Of a stretch of 64,000 nucleotides of DNA, positions 40,857 through 53,711 are shown in pieces. The notes under the pieces are model-generated. The model worked only from the letters and a program-made list of their open reading frames with translations. It ran no database searches and was not told the origin of the DNA. How positions within the stretch are numbered: the first letter of the stretch is position 1; each line of letters begins with the position of its first letter. The DNA is from Acrasis kona. Its lineage: Eukaryota > Heterolobosea > Eutetramitea > Acrasida > Acrasidae. Location of the stretch: positions 1-64,000 of the forward strand of contig JAOPGA020000617.1 in NCBI GenBank assembly GCA_026419775.2. The letters run 5' to 3'. Made by a program: the position numbers and the translations under genes.

Positions 40857-42861
40857 ATGCCATTACTAATGGGGACACATGGCAATCTGACAGTACTAGC
40901 CAGAGGAGAACCTCAAGGGTGTTTTATACTTAACCTCAACGAAAAAGCCTGTTTGTTGGGTCGCAATCCAAATTGCACCGTGGTAATCAAGAAGGAGACA
41001 ACATCTAGAGAGCATGCTAAGATTGTAGTGGAAGATGATAGTGTTCATATTATACATTTAAGTGCAAGCGGCGTCACCAACATCCGTGGTGTTGACGGTA
41101 AAACAGAAAAGTTGGAAGAACGTTCTCAACAGGTCGAATTATATGATGGAGATGTAATTGAAATTGATGGAAGATTTTTCAGATATAATGGTAACCTACT
41201 ACCCCAACCTCATAACTCAAAATGTAATAGCTGCAAATAATGAAGACGAAACTAGTTGTGAATCTGATTCCAGTGTGGAGGATGATACCCTGCATACAGG
41301 AGATGTCGCCCGAATTTTAGAACTAGAGGATGGATTTAGGCCCAAAGACAAGCCGAAAGTAGCTGTGAAATCGCTTCAGGTTGATGAGGATTCTGAGAGC
41401 GTTGATTCTGAGAGTGAAGAATGCGACGACTCCAGTCCAAGTGATACTTCAGAAAGTGAAGATGATGATATAGTTGTTAGCTCTGAAAATTCAAAAAATT
41501 CATTGAAACAGGAAGACATTAAAGTCGAAGTCGTACCGCCAGTACAAACGGTAGCATATGTCATGAAGAATTCAAGAAGGGTGATTCTAGACGATTCAGA
41601 GGAAGAGGCTATTTTGACAGATGTAGAAAGCAAACCAAAGCCTGATAACAATGAGAACAATGACACGGAACAGAAGAACAGCCAGGACAGTGTACAGGTT
41701 ATTGACTTTTCTTTCGATTTTGATTTGAGTGAGGCTGATATTCAAGATCTATTTTCAGATGATTTTGTCGCGTCAATTGAACCCAACACTGTTCAAGAAA
41801 CAAGTGATCCATTTCATGAATTCACTAATGAAGAGTTAGAGGAAATCTACGATTCAATAGTCTGCGACAATGAGGCTACATTACTATCAAATCAACAAGT
41901 TCCTTCCATTCAAACATACGAGAACAATTTACTGCCACAGCCTGAGGTTGAGGTAGAATCAGATCAAACCACTCCCTTAGACGATTGTAATAAATCAGAA
42001 CTAGTTGAGTGTGCTTCAGAAGTATCAAAAAGTACAGATGAAGTGGAAGCATGTGGTGAGGACAAGGTTGAAACAGAAGATACCAACACATCCATCAAGA
42101 AAACCAAAATCATCTTTGAGCCTGAACCTGAAGAAGTAGAAAAGCAAGAGGCACCCGTTAAAAATACAACTCCTATAAGATCACGACGAACTAAAAGGAG
42201 CAGAGGCACGCCACTGATCTTGAGCGCCACTACACCCCAGAAGATTTCTCCTTTTATGAAAAAATACAAAATCATATCCTCCCTTGAACATATAGAGGAA
42301 CAGAGCATCAGATGTCAACACATTGCAGACGACTTGGCTGTTGCTGAGCAATTTATCGCGTTCGACTGCGACACTGCCACAAATTATGAGGCCGATGAAG
42401 AACCTGATGAAAAGGTTGAGCCTGTTCACATTAGCAGCGTGCTCTCCTTCTCCTCGCCAAATCCATACCTACACCGAAGAGTGCTCAAGGACATTTATGA
42501 TGTTTTTACTTACACAAATGATGAAATCATCTTCTCACCAATTAGGACAAAAGCAAGCGTCAAATTGGCAGTGGAATTTGTCCCAACCATCATAGAGGAG
42601 TTGAAGCCAATTGTACAAGTAATCAAAAACTCTCCAATTAAACCCGTCACCAAGGATCCAGTTCCCAAGAAAATGCCGTTATCGACCATCGACTTAAATG
42701 TATCAAACACGCCCATTAGACGAAGAAGAATAATAAAAGAATCACCATCAACCAAGTTGATCGTTGAAAAAGACTGTGTTGTAATGAATAGTTCTCCACT
42801 AGTAAATAACGTCATTGTATCAACAACACCTGTAAGAAGAAGAAGAGTCGTTTGTAAATAA
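40857..42861 (+). CDS. Ki-67-like FHA-domain protein with repeated TP-basic motifs
   Basis: Two exons, 40857-41190 and 41231-42861, with a 40-nt intron, give 654 aa. Residues about 8-112 are an FHA domain: CLLGRNPNCTVVIKKETTSR followed by EHAKI, then ending DVIEIDGRFFRYN, much like the Ki-67 FHA. The rest is acidic and low in complexity. Near the end it has three copies of a Cdk-site/basic motif: TTPIRSRRTKR, NTPIRRRRI and TTPVRRRRV, plus SPIKPVT and SPFMKK. This looks like a nuclear, cell-cycle-phosphorylated protein that reads phosphothreonine. Orthology to Ki-67 is not proven. The stop is 3 bp from the next gene's stop. Confidence 0.75.
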
Positions 42862-42864
42862 ATT

Positions 42865-43637
42865 TTATTTAAATTCACACAATGGAAACATCCAGCGTAA
42901 CTATATATTATTAGACAATGTGATATAGCGGGACATACAAATTGTTCATGTTCTTGTTTGCTCATCTGTGGATACATTGGTCTTTTCAAATCATTTGTTA
43001 TATTCTTCAAATTATCAAACATCTCTAGTGGACTTGTAAATGTTTTGCTTTGTTTGGGTTGATCTGTGCTTTTTTGATCCTTGCTCTTCTTCCAATCGTC
43101 GTAAGACATGTTTTTGACTTCTTCGTCGTCGCTTTCGTCATCTTCCTCAATGCCTTTGTATAGTAGGTTAGTCAGACTAAATGTATTCTTTTTCGCTTCT
43201 GAGTTTTGTTGTAGCTTGGCCAACTTCTCTGCTATGAATTTGACATCTTGATTTGTATCTTCGTTGACGCTTTGCGGTATGATTGGCTCTGACTGCGTTA
43301 GTGGTGTATTGAATGATTTCTTTTTTGGATTCCATTCAGTGTAGTCAGGAACTTCAAACTCCTCATCTTCATCCTCATCAACTTCTTCAAAACGATTATT
43401 ATTTTCTATAGGTACAATAGGTTGTCGTATTGGACTAGATGGTTTTGTTATTGGTGGAGCACTCCAATTTGTAAAATCAGGAACGTCTTCGTCACTATCA
43501 CCATAATCTTTGAATCCTTCATCATAATACTCTGTATCTAATTGTTTGATAGGCGATCTTGTTTGTTCGTAAGTGGATAGTTGTGGACTGGTGGGACCTC
43601 TGGATTCGCTTGTGGGTTTTGTGACCTTCTTATCCAT
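42865..43637 (-). CDS. Unrecognised acidic protein with VPD-x-T-x-W repeats
   Basis: Two exons, 43637-42939 and 42900-42865, with a 38-nt intron, give 244 aa. Without the splice the frame would run far into the antisense of the FHA gene; with it the protein ends EQFLRWMFPLCEFK at a TAA inside AATAAA. The chain is very acidic and disordered, with the repeat DVPDFTNWSAP / EVPDYTEWNPK and a third related block NMSYDDWKKSK. Several SP sites (TSPQ, RSPIK, SSPIR, TSPLE) suggest phosphorylation. No family recognised. It is divergent from SERINC with 116 bp between starts. Confidence 0.7.
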
Positions 43638-43753
43638 TATTGTAATAGTAGATTGTTGTGGAAATTAATCAATGAATCTGCCAATACGAAGGAAATTTCA
43701 TTCTGACAGCGACCTCAAGGTATAGCCACCTTATCCTAACTTGACATATTGTT

Positions 43754-45057
43754 ATGAATGACAACAACACAATAGAAGCAAAAACAACAACATACCACGA
43801 TGACCTGTCAAGCACAAGAACAAAAATACAGCACTCAATTCTAATGTGCGTGACATTTGCTGGATCCATCTTTTTAATGCAAACACACCAACATTGGATC
43901 TGGAAGTTCCTGCCATTCATTCCGTACAGTTCGTATTGATCATCCAACTCAACACTTTACATTTCAGAAAGCGATTTTAAAACCAACATTGGTATATTCA
44001 GAGCAACATTTACATTGTTTGTATTTTATGGACTTCATGCGCTATTATCCAGCCCACTCATGAGTTTCATGCGCAATCCCGTCAGACTCATGTTGCATAA
44101 ACGCTTCTTTTACGTTAAAGTGGTGCTATTGATGTTGCTGCACTACATTTTATCTGATCTGCCACTGGCAATACTATCATGGTTTGGTAATCAAATATCC
44201 ACTGAATCACTCCCATCTAACTCTTCTCAGCGACATTGTGTTTCTTAATTGGATTCACATACATGTTGGTACAAGTGCTGCTGGTGATTGAGCTTGGACA
44301 CAAATGGAGCGAAGCGTACATTCAAGACAACCGACGCGAATCACTCATCACCATCATGGTGTTGACCATTGTTTTCAATGTGGTCAGCGTGATCATATTC
44401 ATTTATGAATATGTAAGTCAGCTCCAATCGTTGTAAAATAACCTTTATAGATTTTATTCACAGGACAAGATTGCACGTTCAACAGCACGCTCATTGCCAC
44501 CACCGTCCTTACGTGTGTGTTGATTACCATTTTGTCTTATCCTGATATCATCAAGGAGCAATCTAGTTTGTTTCAATGTTCGGTCGTCACATTGTACTGT
44601 GCCTACTTGTCATTTGATGCAATGTTGGGGTATGGCGTTACATTTTACAAACATTTTAACATGTAGTCACCCGGATGATCAATGTAATGCCATGGCTGGA
44701 AGGACGAGCGTCACTCACGTGGTGTTGAGTTGCGTGTTTATCATCTTGTCGCTGATGCATGCGTGTTATGGATTGGAGGAGCCATCACCAACGGGTGGAT
44801 TTGATGGAGAGGAGGAACAAGAAGAGTTGGATTCGTTCTTTACTTTTAATTTGTTAATCATGATGTGTTGCACGTACATGTCCATGATTTGCACTGGATG
44901 GAGCAGCATCGAGACGGATAATAGTGGTGCTGATTTCGCACTGGGATATGATTTTGGAAGGAGTTGGAAGGCAGTATACATCAAAACACTATTCTTGGCC
45001 ATCACACCCATTGGATACTTGTACACTTGTATCAAATCAAAACATGATGATGAATAA
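43754..45057 (+). CDS. SERINC (serine incorporator/TDE1) family membrane protein
   Basis: Five exons: 43754-43928, 43968-44186, 44231-44412, 44451-44629 and 44667-45057, with introns of 39, 44, 38 and 37 nt, give 381 aa. The spliced protein has about ten hydrophobic spans. Family motifs include FRATFTLFVFYGLH, LVQVLLVIELGHKWSEAYI, GQDCTFNST and STLIATTVLTCVL, CTYMSMICTGWSSIET and FGRSWKAVYIKTLFL. SERINCs sit in plasma membrane and Golgi and scramble or incorporate phospholipids. It lacks N-glycan-rich loops. Stop is 8 bp from the SMG1 stop. Confidence 0.92.
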
Positions 45058-45065
45058 ATTTTTTA

Positions 45066-48000
45066 TTATATCCATGGTGTCCATCCCTCATACATGACGC
45101 ACAAATTATCCAAGCTGGTGCTCTGCAATATTACCTGGTCCACTTGGTCCTTGACGCTGTTATTGCTCTGTAATCGACTGCTCACCCTGTTCAACACTCC
45201 AATAGCATAGGCATTGCCTGATTCGGTATTGTCCTCTTGATCCTCCTGCTGATTATCATCATCCTGATCAAAGGCATCGTCGTGACCCGAGTCGTCGTGC
45301 TTTCCAATCTGTTGGCGTATCATGTCCAATTGTGCAACCACGTTGGCATTGGCAGCATTCACCCTGTCCTGTACGTCCAACAACACGCTGCTCACCTTGT
45401 CGTGCGATGGGAATTCGTCAATTTGATTGGATATGGACTCCAACTTGCTCATGATTTGAGGCGTCACGTTCCTCACAAACTTTTCATGATTGCTCAAGTA
45501 ATTCTTGAAGGTGCGCAACGATGCATTCCAATTCTTCAAGTTACTGGTGACCCTGATGATGCTCTGCACAGTGTTCTCAATCTGTTGAATCACTTGTGCA
45601 TACTTTTCGTTCACATCTGCACTCTGCTGCACGTGAGCGGTCATGTTGGTCATCATGTCATGATATTGTGCCTGCAGCGCTGCCAATTGGTTCTTGTTGG
45701 TGCCTGATTGCTTGACCCTGGATCTAGCCGATTCCTCCTGCTGAGCGCACTGCATGATCTGCGAAGAGATGGAATCCACCTTGTTCTTGTATTCGCACTG
45801 CTGTTGGTTCATGCCGATCCACTTTTCCATCAACGGAGACACGTCGTTCAATATTTGATCGGTGGTTTGATTCTTGGTGCGATAAGTTTCCATCTCAATC
45901 ATCTGAGCGCACATTTGAGTCAAGTGCTGATCGTGCACGTGTGCCTTGTTGTTGTTGTCGTTTCTCATGTTGACATGATCCACCAACACTTGATATTGTT
46001 GTTGGGATACGTTGGTGGTGTGCAACATTTGCAACAACTTGTCCATAATCACCTTCTCAATCTTTACAAATCCATGCAGCGACTGTTGGATGCTGGCGTG
46101 CACCTGCGTCAATAGATTGCTCTTTTGTTGCAAGTGATTTAACAAGTCATGTCTCCACTGCAGCACCACTCGAGATTCTTGATGCACGGCACCAATTACG
46201 TCCCTGTGGGGACTGCTCCACAACAAGGCCACCAATCGCTTGTGCAATCGATTGTGCTCTTGTTTCGACAAGTGGATGCGGAATGCATTCTGATCGCTCC
46301 TGGCAATCTCCTCGTCGTATAGCTCCTGTGCACTGGTGTAATTGTTCAACATCATGGTCAACACTTCGACATCATGTGCAGAGGATGATGGCGGAACGAC
46401 GGCGGACGACGAAATGGCCCACGACGTCAATAAATTATCCAAGGTGACCATGGTGATGTGGGTGATGAGTTGATCCACGTGTTGATGCATCACGCCCACC
46501 ACTTGTTGAATCTTGTCGTCGCCGGATTGTTGGTGGATGGTTGTGATTTGATGCAGGCAATCGTCGTGCATCTTCTTGATGAGTTGATCGGCTCTATCCA
46601 CCGTACAAAACTCCACGAATGGTGCCTCCAATACGTTTAATATGGAATCATGGTCATCGCTGGTCAACAACAATGATTGTGCCTGTAATGCGCTCTTGAT
46701 GCACTTGTCTAGCGAAGTAAACAATAGTCGTAACTGCGATGGTGATGGATTGTCCATCATGGCATAGCGTGGATCCATCTGCACCACGAATTGATCCAAT
46801 ACATTCAACATGCTTACCATTCGGTGTAGTTTCATGTGTGCTTGAGCGAGTGCAACGTCTTGACGCTCCAACGAATCATCGTCGTCATCATCGCCGCGTA
46901 CGTCCTGTGCAGTGATCAAATCCTTGATGCGCTGTAGCTGATGCTTGATCATGTAACGCATCCATTGGTTGTGATCGGACGATTGTTGTTGCATGGCCGA
47001 TAATAAATTCTTCTTGCTATCCTGCCTGCTCTTATCGGCAAATGGTATGCCGCTCACCATGTGATCCAACATGTTGATTTGTTGCTCCGCTTGTTTGATT
47101 TGTGATATGATTTGGTTGCACGTGGCGGCGTGATTGTCCACATCGGATTGCTCTTGTTTGTGGCTCATGTGCCGTCCCGCTTGTTGTAGCACCACGGGGT
47201 CGTCTGCATGGATCAACGCCTTGGAGATGTCGTCGCCCCATACATAACTACGATCGCTGTTGAGATAGGACTGCCACGATCCATCGTAGCACTCCAATAG
47301 AATGGATTTGAATTCTTGTAGATGAGTTTCAATCTCTTGTACGAGATTGATGCGCTGAAGGAATAATTGGTTGCAGTTGCGAGTGATTTGATCGAATTCC
47401 TTGAGCGTGTTGGGTGCCAACTGTTGCACCAGGCTGTTGAGATAGGGCAGCAACGTGCTGGGCTGTGGCGATGGTACGGTGAGGGAGTGATTGGGTGCAG
47501 CCATGAATCGATAGCTCATCAATGCCTCGAAGGTGGTGTGGTGCGATGCAGAGTAGGTGCCCAATAGTCTCAAGTGTTGTTCCAATTTGGTGCGAATGCT
47601 GTGCTTGGCAGGTGCGGTGGTGCGAATGGTGTTGGCCAGTGCCTCTTGTGTTTGTGTTAATTGCGTGCCGAGTTGTTCCTTGTTGAGCTGCATCTTCTTG
47701 ATGACTGCCCTGGTGGATTCCTCTTGTTTTAGTTGGGTGCTGTACTCTTGTGCCTTGTCATGCACGCCCTGCACAAATCCAGTCACGTTGCTCCACTGTT
47801 GTTGCATGTCGTGCACGCTCTCTGCACCAAGCGCAAACGTGTCCATCATGTATTGTTTAATCTCTGCGATGCGACTGGTGAATAGTCCCAGCGATACCTT
47901 GAGCTCCAAGTTGTACATGTCCTCGTTGGGCTTCTCGCTCGTCCAATCCACCAACGGATCATGAACGAACGCCTCCAACAACATCAACAAGGTGTCCCTC

Positions 48001-51000
48001 TCTTGTCTGAGCACGCTCATGGTATTCTGACAGCTCACCCTGAACAATCCTTCCACTCCGCTGGTGCCCAGTGCCGATTGGATGATGGGGGTCATGCGGA
48101 ACGGCACCACCTCGGGTACTTTTAATCGGGCGCCCTTGTCAAAGCACACGTTGTAATCAATGTGCACCACCTCTCCGCTGTCGCACACTAGAATGTTATC
48201 CAAGTGACGATCTCCCAATCCAATCACGTATCCAACCATGCTCATGACGCCCACGCTACGATTATATCTCTTGGTGATGTCCCACCACGATGATGGATTG
48301 GCGCTGTTCAACCACAACTTCTTGGCCAACAAGTCGCGTGGCGTCTCGCTCATCAATTGTTTGAGCACGTTGCGTAGGATATCTTTTGGATAAGGATAGG
48401 TGGCGCTGCTGATTCCATGTTGCTTGAGTGCAGGTATGATCTTTCCAAAGAAGGCATCCACTGGTCGATAGGGTCCTGCTGCCTTCTTGATCCACCACTC
48501 TCTGTGAAGGCTCAATATGGGCACGCTGTTATCCACCCATCGAATCAATCCGCTGCGATCGCTGAGCGGCACCACGTCATAATTTCTAGCGCGCAGCCTG
48601 CGCGATTTGCTTGCCTCATCACGCTGCAGCGCATCGTTCACCACCCTCAAGAATTGCATGACTCGTTCGTCCAAGTGCAAATCTTCTCTTCCCTTCAACA
48701 AGTAAGTGTAGTGCTGTGCATCCGTGCCAACCATGGTTAGCTTTTTGGGTTTGGTCTTGCTGGCCAATATTTCAACCTTGTTCATGAGCGATCCGATGCA
48801 CGTGCTGTGGTTGGTGACCCGTTGACTGGTGCTCATGACTGGCATCGGCACCTGTAGATTTAAATGGGCCAGTACCGGACTGATGGAGTGCAATTGTAGA
48901 CTGGTGCCCGCGTGATAAATGCTGGCCATGCTCTTGCCCAACTGCGTCAACATTTGAGCAGCATGTTCGATGGTGTAATCGGGTGGCATCTGGTTGATGC
49001 TGTCCACGATGCGATTCAACACGGTATCATATTCTTGTTGGAATTCTTGTTCGTGTTTGGTCTCCGGCATCACGTGAAGCGTCATCTTGACGATGCTCTG
49101 CAGCTGTACGATGGCAGCTCTCATGCACTCTGCATATTTTGCTCTCTGCATCTGCATCGATTCTCCGGCGATCATTTTCGATTTGAATGCTGCAAAATCT
49201 CTAATCATCTTGCGATGAATGCTCGGCAATTGATCCAACCACACTTCTTGCCACAGCGTGGTGATGCGCGATAATTCCTTGACCATCAGCTCCACGCCAT
49301 CCAACGTGACCTGTACTTGTTGTTGATTGTTGTTGTGATGATCGGCACCATCGACGCTATTAACCATGTGCACCAATTCATCTCTGACCTGTCTGTACTG
49401 CTTGGTCACCAATCTCTTGATTTGACTGACCGATGCTCTCTTGTTGGTGATGGCGCTGTATCGTTGATAACTGTTACATCCAACAATCAGTGGATAGGCA
49501 ATCATTTGTGAATTCTCGCATCCGATGCGCAACAGTAACGTCTTGACCACCTTTTGCACAATCTCATCTCCATTGCCAGTAATGTGAGCGAATAATTGTG
49601 GCACAATGTCAAAGTAACCAGTCACCGGCGTGGTATCGATCAATTCCAATATTTGTGATTCGTATTCGTTGGCATGTCTGGTGAATAACTTTAATAATTG
49701 AAGCGACACCATCACGTCGCTCTGTAACCTCAACGATTCGCAATACAATCGAATGGCATCCAGCGCATGCGTGGTCATGCCCCTCTTGACTTGTAAAAAG
49801 ATGGGATAAAGCTCGGGCGATGGTAATTTGTTCTTGATGCTGTTGGCGCTGGAATCCACCTGCACAAAGTGATGATCGCCTCCTCCATATTGCTTGGCGT
49901 AGGGCGATAGAATGCTCTCGAAACATGCCTCCACCATGGATGGATCATGATTCGATTGCTTCACCAATGCTACTTGATCAGGTTGCAATCGTACGTGTCT
50001 AGATAGTTCCACGTGGCATTGATGAGCGTGCCACCTTGCATATTTGATGAGCGCACATCGTTTGGTGTTGTGATCTGATGCATGGGATATCACTCTGGCA
50101 ATGTACCGATCGTTTGAATTGTGTTGTGACTCGTTGACCCAGTCGTGTGCTTGCAGTAGTGCCTTGGCATAACAAACATCCGAAGAATCGCCGTCATCGC
50201 TCAACAGCAATGGATGATCGATCAACAAGTCATGATTATTGTATAATTTACTCCTGGTGAGCGCGATGCTCCACTCGTATCGATGGTCATGATTGGGCAC
50301 TAGATTCAATAAGCGCTCGCACAGGTCCTTGTTGTTGGTCACTCTGGCCACGTGTGCCTGTGCCAACAAGTGAAGAGGCGATGAATCCAATTGATTCAAT
50401 TGATTCAACAACAGCGATCGATTCACTGGATGCACGTGAGTATCGTCTAATTGTTGCAGCGATTGTCCGCTCTGCTTGTATAATTGTAGCAGGGTGGGAT
50501 AAGCACGATCGGCAGTAAAGGTCAAGAATGCCTCATCGCGCAGCGTCTGCTTCAACTGCACTGCGCTGGGCGCCATTCCATCCTTGTTCAACAGGAACGA
50601 TTCTTGTACGTATGGATCCACCAATAGGTGCTGATCGTTGGATGCATCGAACGATTGTAGCGATCTCCTTGCACGCTGTAATTCTTGACGCAAATCATCA
50701 TCGCCACCGTGTAACAATTGTGAATCGTGCGCTTGTTGAATCATGTGACAACAAGTGGCCAATCGATGCGTCAACATGACCAAATGCTCCCTGTCCACAT
50801 GAGCATCGCCATTGTTGCTCAACAAATCACCATAATCAACAATGGCCTCCTGATATCTACCGTCGCATTGCTTGTACATGGCCATACACGCACCAATCAC
50901 CCACTGCAATCCACCAGCACACGCTGCATCTCTGGTCTCTGCGTACTGCCACAGCGCACGCGTCCACTCCACCAGTCCATCAATCACATCCACGTCCCTC

Positions 51001-53711
51001 ATCACGCACAACGACGTGCACAAGTTGATGCTGGTGCGTTGATACTCCGACAAGTACTTTTGTGTGAGCTGTTGTTGTTGCTGTTCGTTGATGCTCTTCA
51101 ACATGCCGACGCGAATCTCTTGCAATCTAACGAATGCACTCTTGACCAATATCACGTGGGTGCTGGATTTGCACAGCGCTGCTCTGAATCGACTAAACCA
51201 ATCCTCACAAACCTTCTTGTTGGTATCGAAGAATTGAATGGTGGCTGCAGAGTACATGGGCGATGCATCGGTGGCCAGCGTGACCTGCTTTTCCAATTCG
51301 TCGATAAAATCCAAGTAGAGCGTGTGATGGGTGCTCTTCAACAATAGATTGTACATGCTCTCGAACGTTTGATTGGCGTTGCCCAGCATGGTGCGCAATC
51401 GGTGACTGACGCAATAGATGGCAGCTTGTTGCAGCATCCATTTGGTGGGTTCGTCGCCATGATAGCTGGCACTGCGCGTGGTTGATTGAGCGCCGTTGCT
51501 ATGGGTGGGATTCCAATCGACGCTACATATCAAGTACAAACGATCCCATTCATGAGCAGCAGCAACGTGGTCCTGAAAGTACTTGTACAATAACATAAAG
51601 TGTCTGGATTTGAAATGTGATTTGTGTTGTTGTTGTTGTTGTCGATGATGATTGGATCTGTACAATTTAAATGCTTGCCAATGGGTGGCATCCAATAATA
51701 TGAACGATAGTTGCGAAGTGCATTTGATGCTGGCATCCACCACCGATTCGTTCCGATCATGAATGCAACGAAACACTAGATCCAATATTTGGAATTTACA
51801 GTCCATGTCCTTGTGCTGCACTAGTATGGAACTAGCCGCCTGTATCGCTTCGATGCGAACCTTGTAATCCCTGTGTGAAGAATGACTCATTAGGATGGGT
51901 ACGATCATGGTGCTGATTTGTGTCTCGCTCATGGTGCTGCTCAGATCCACCAACCAATTCATGGATCGAATCTTGATTAGGGAACTCGACCACGATTGGT
52001 TGACTGCGTAGTGAATGCAATCAAAAATGTGAGTGCTGTCGTCCTGATGCATCCTGATCATCATGATTAGTGACGAGCGAATGGTGAGCGCTTACCCATG
52101 TGTGAATAGCATCTTGATAAAAGTGACGAATAATTCTGGACTGTAGTACGATAGGACGTTCCAATTGTGTTGTTGCTGCCATATCAACGTCAACATTTCT
52201 CTATTCATGCACGATGAAATCATTCCCATCGCAAAACTCAACCCTATAATTCTTTCAAGAGTGAGACGTGTCAAGCGATCAACATGATGAACTTACCTTT
52301 CTTGTCCCCATAAATGTTCCTCTTCAATCTTGGGAACGCTCAAACACTCGTGAAGGGTGTCGTCGTGTCGCAGCAACATTTTGAACAGAGGTTGGAACCA
52401 TTGTAGGTTGATCACAGGTTGGCTCTGTACGTACTTGATTACCGATCTGGACAATGATCGACAAGAGTCGGCGGATAATTCCTGTCCTTCTCCAATGACG
52501 TTACCTATTACCTCAAACCAATCCGAAGGTAGCTCTATTTGACAAGACTGCTCGAGTATCTTCGAAAAGTACTCCAAACATGGGTTGAGGTACGGTACAA
52601 AGTCCTTGTGCTCCAGCATGTCCTTCAAGGACAGAATACAATCGGTGGTGACTGGACCATGATGAAAAGAAAACAATGTGTGGACTTACCCTTCCATATA
52701 CGTCTGTGCTTGTCGGAGAATTTGTCTACGGATTGTGCGAACATGGAAAACAATTTATTCAACAGCTTCGGCGCACAAAAAGAAAAAAGAGATCCAAGGG
52801 CACCCGCCACAACAACGAAACATCTAAGTGTGATGAGAACAAGCACAATGTAGTGATTTACCCGACAAAGTTGATGAACTGTCTTTGGGACTCATCGTCG
52901 ATGGCCTTCATGTCAATGATGAACTTATCGAGAAGGCTGCAGGTAAAGTCGATGCTTCCTATCCACAAAATGTTGACATTTCTAAAGCTTGCTAAACAGT
53001 TTGATATTCTTTGTTTAACTTTGTAGGTGGCGTCTCTGTGCAAGTACCATCCGACCAACACATCAATGACGTCTTGGAAATGTGTTTTGAACGTGGTAGG
53101 GAAGTCGGTGGCTAATTTCTCCACGACGTCCAGCATGGTCTTCATGTATGAGGTGTCCCCCGTGGTTTCTAGTAAATTCTATTGTGATGTTAGTTTTGAG
53201 CGAACTTGAAGTTGTACCTGAACGTGAGAAAGTACGGATTGCACATGGGCTTGGTACAAAGAAGGGTTCTTTTGCAATTTAACCTCTTCAAGATAACTTT
53301 TAATTATGTGTAGTGATGCTTCGGGGTTTGTGTTGTGCCTCTGAAACATCCACTGCATGATACCGCCTGCGTCCTGCTTATAAGAGATCGCTACCGCGGC
53401 TATAAGGGCTATCCCTTGATCTTGAATTGCAGGCTCCCTAAATCTTTAATGTTTGAAAATGGAGCAGATAATACCTTTCATTTAATAATCTCTCCAACGA
53501 GGGTAGAAGTCTATCTACCCTCTTTCTCACAATTACGTCATTCTTCGGTGCATTGATCAAGCTTTTCAACTGTTGAGCGCTTTGCATCCGTGCTGTAATG
53601 GGGTTTGTTGTCGTGCATAGTTTCTGTAATAAATCTAACAATACTGCTTCTTGTGATGCTTCTTCTACATTTATTAGTACTTGATAATAAAAGTTTACCT
53701 TCCGTGTTCAT
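45066..53711 (-). CDS. SMG1: SMG1 PI3K-related kinase of nonsense-mediated decay
   Basis: Eight exons: 53711-53699, 53664-53475, 53437-53218, 53178-52862, 52823-52690, 52651-52297, 52251-52096 and 52053-45066, with introns of 34, 37, 39, 38, 38, 45 and 42 nt, give 2790 aa. The 13-nt first exon is tentative. The N-terminal helical repeats include the SMG1 block FQDVIDVLVGWYL. The kinase (about residues 1600-1870) has GLGDRHLDNILVCDSGEVVH then IDYNVCFDKGARLKVPE and EAFVHDPLVDW, typical of SMG1. The C-terminus is a FATC domain ending NLCVMYEGWTPWI. A Gln/His-rich region separates kinase and FATC. SMG1 phosphorylates UPF1 on premature-stop mRNAs. Confidence 0.95.

Noticed and set aside
42510-42864. 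Continuation of the acidic protein frame into the antisense of the FHA gene
   Set aside because: A good GT-AG intron (42901-42938) brings the frame to a TAA inside AATAAA at 42865; the longer frame is an accident.
45237-51347. Several plus-strand open frames of 100-200 codons across the SMG1 gene
   Set aside because: They are antisense to a long, clearly coding exon, have Leu/His/Val-rich composition from reversed Gln/Asp codons, and show no domain.
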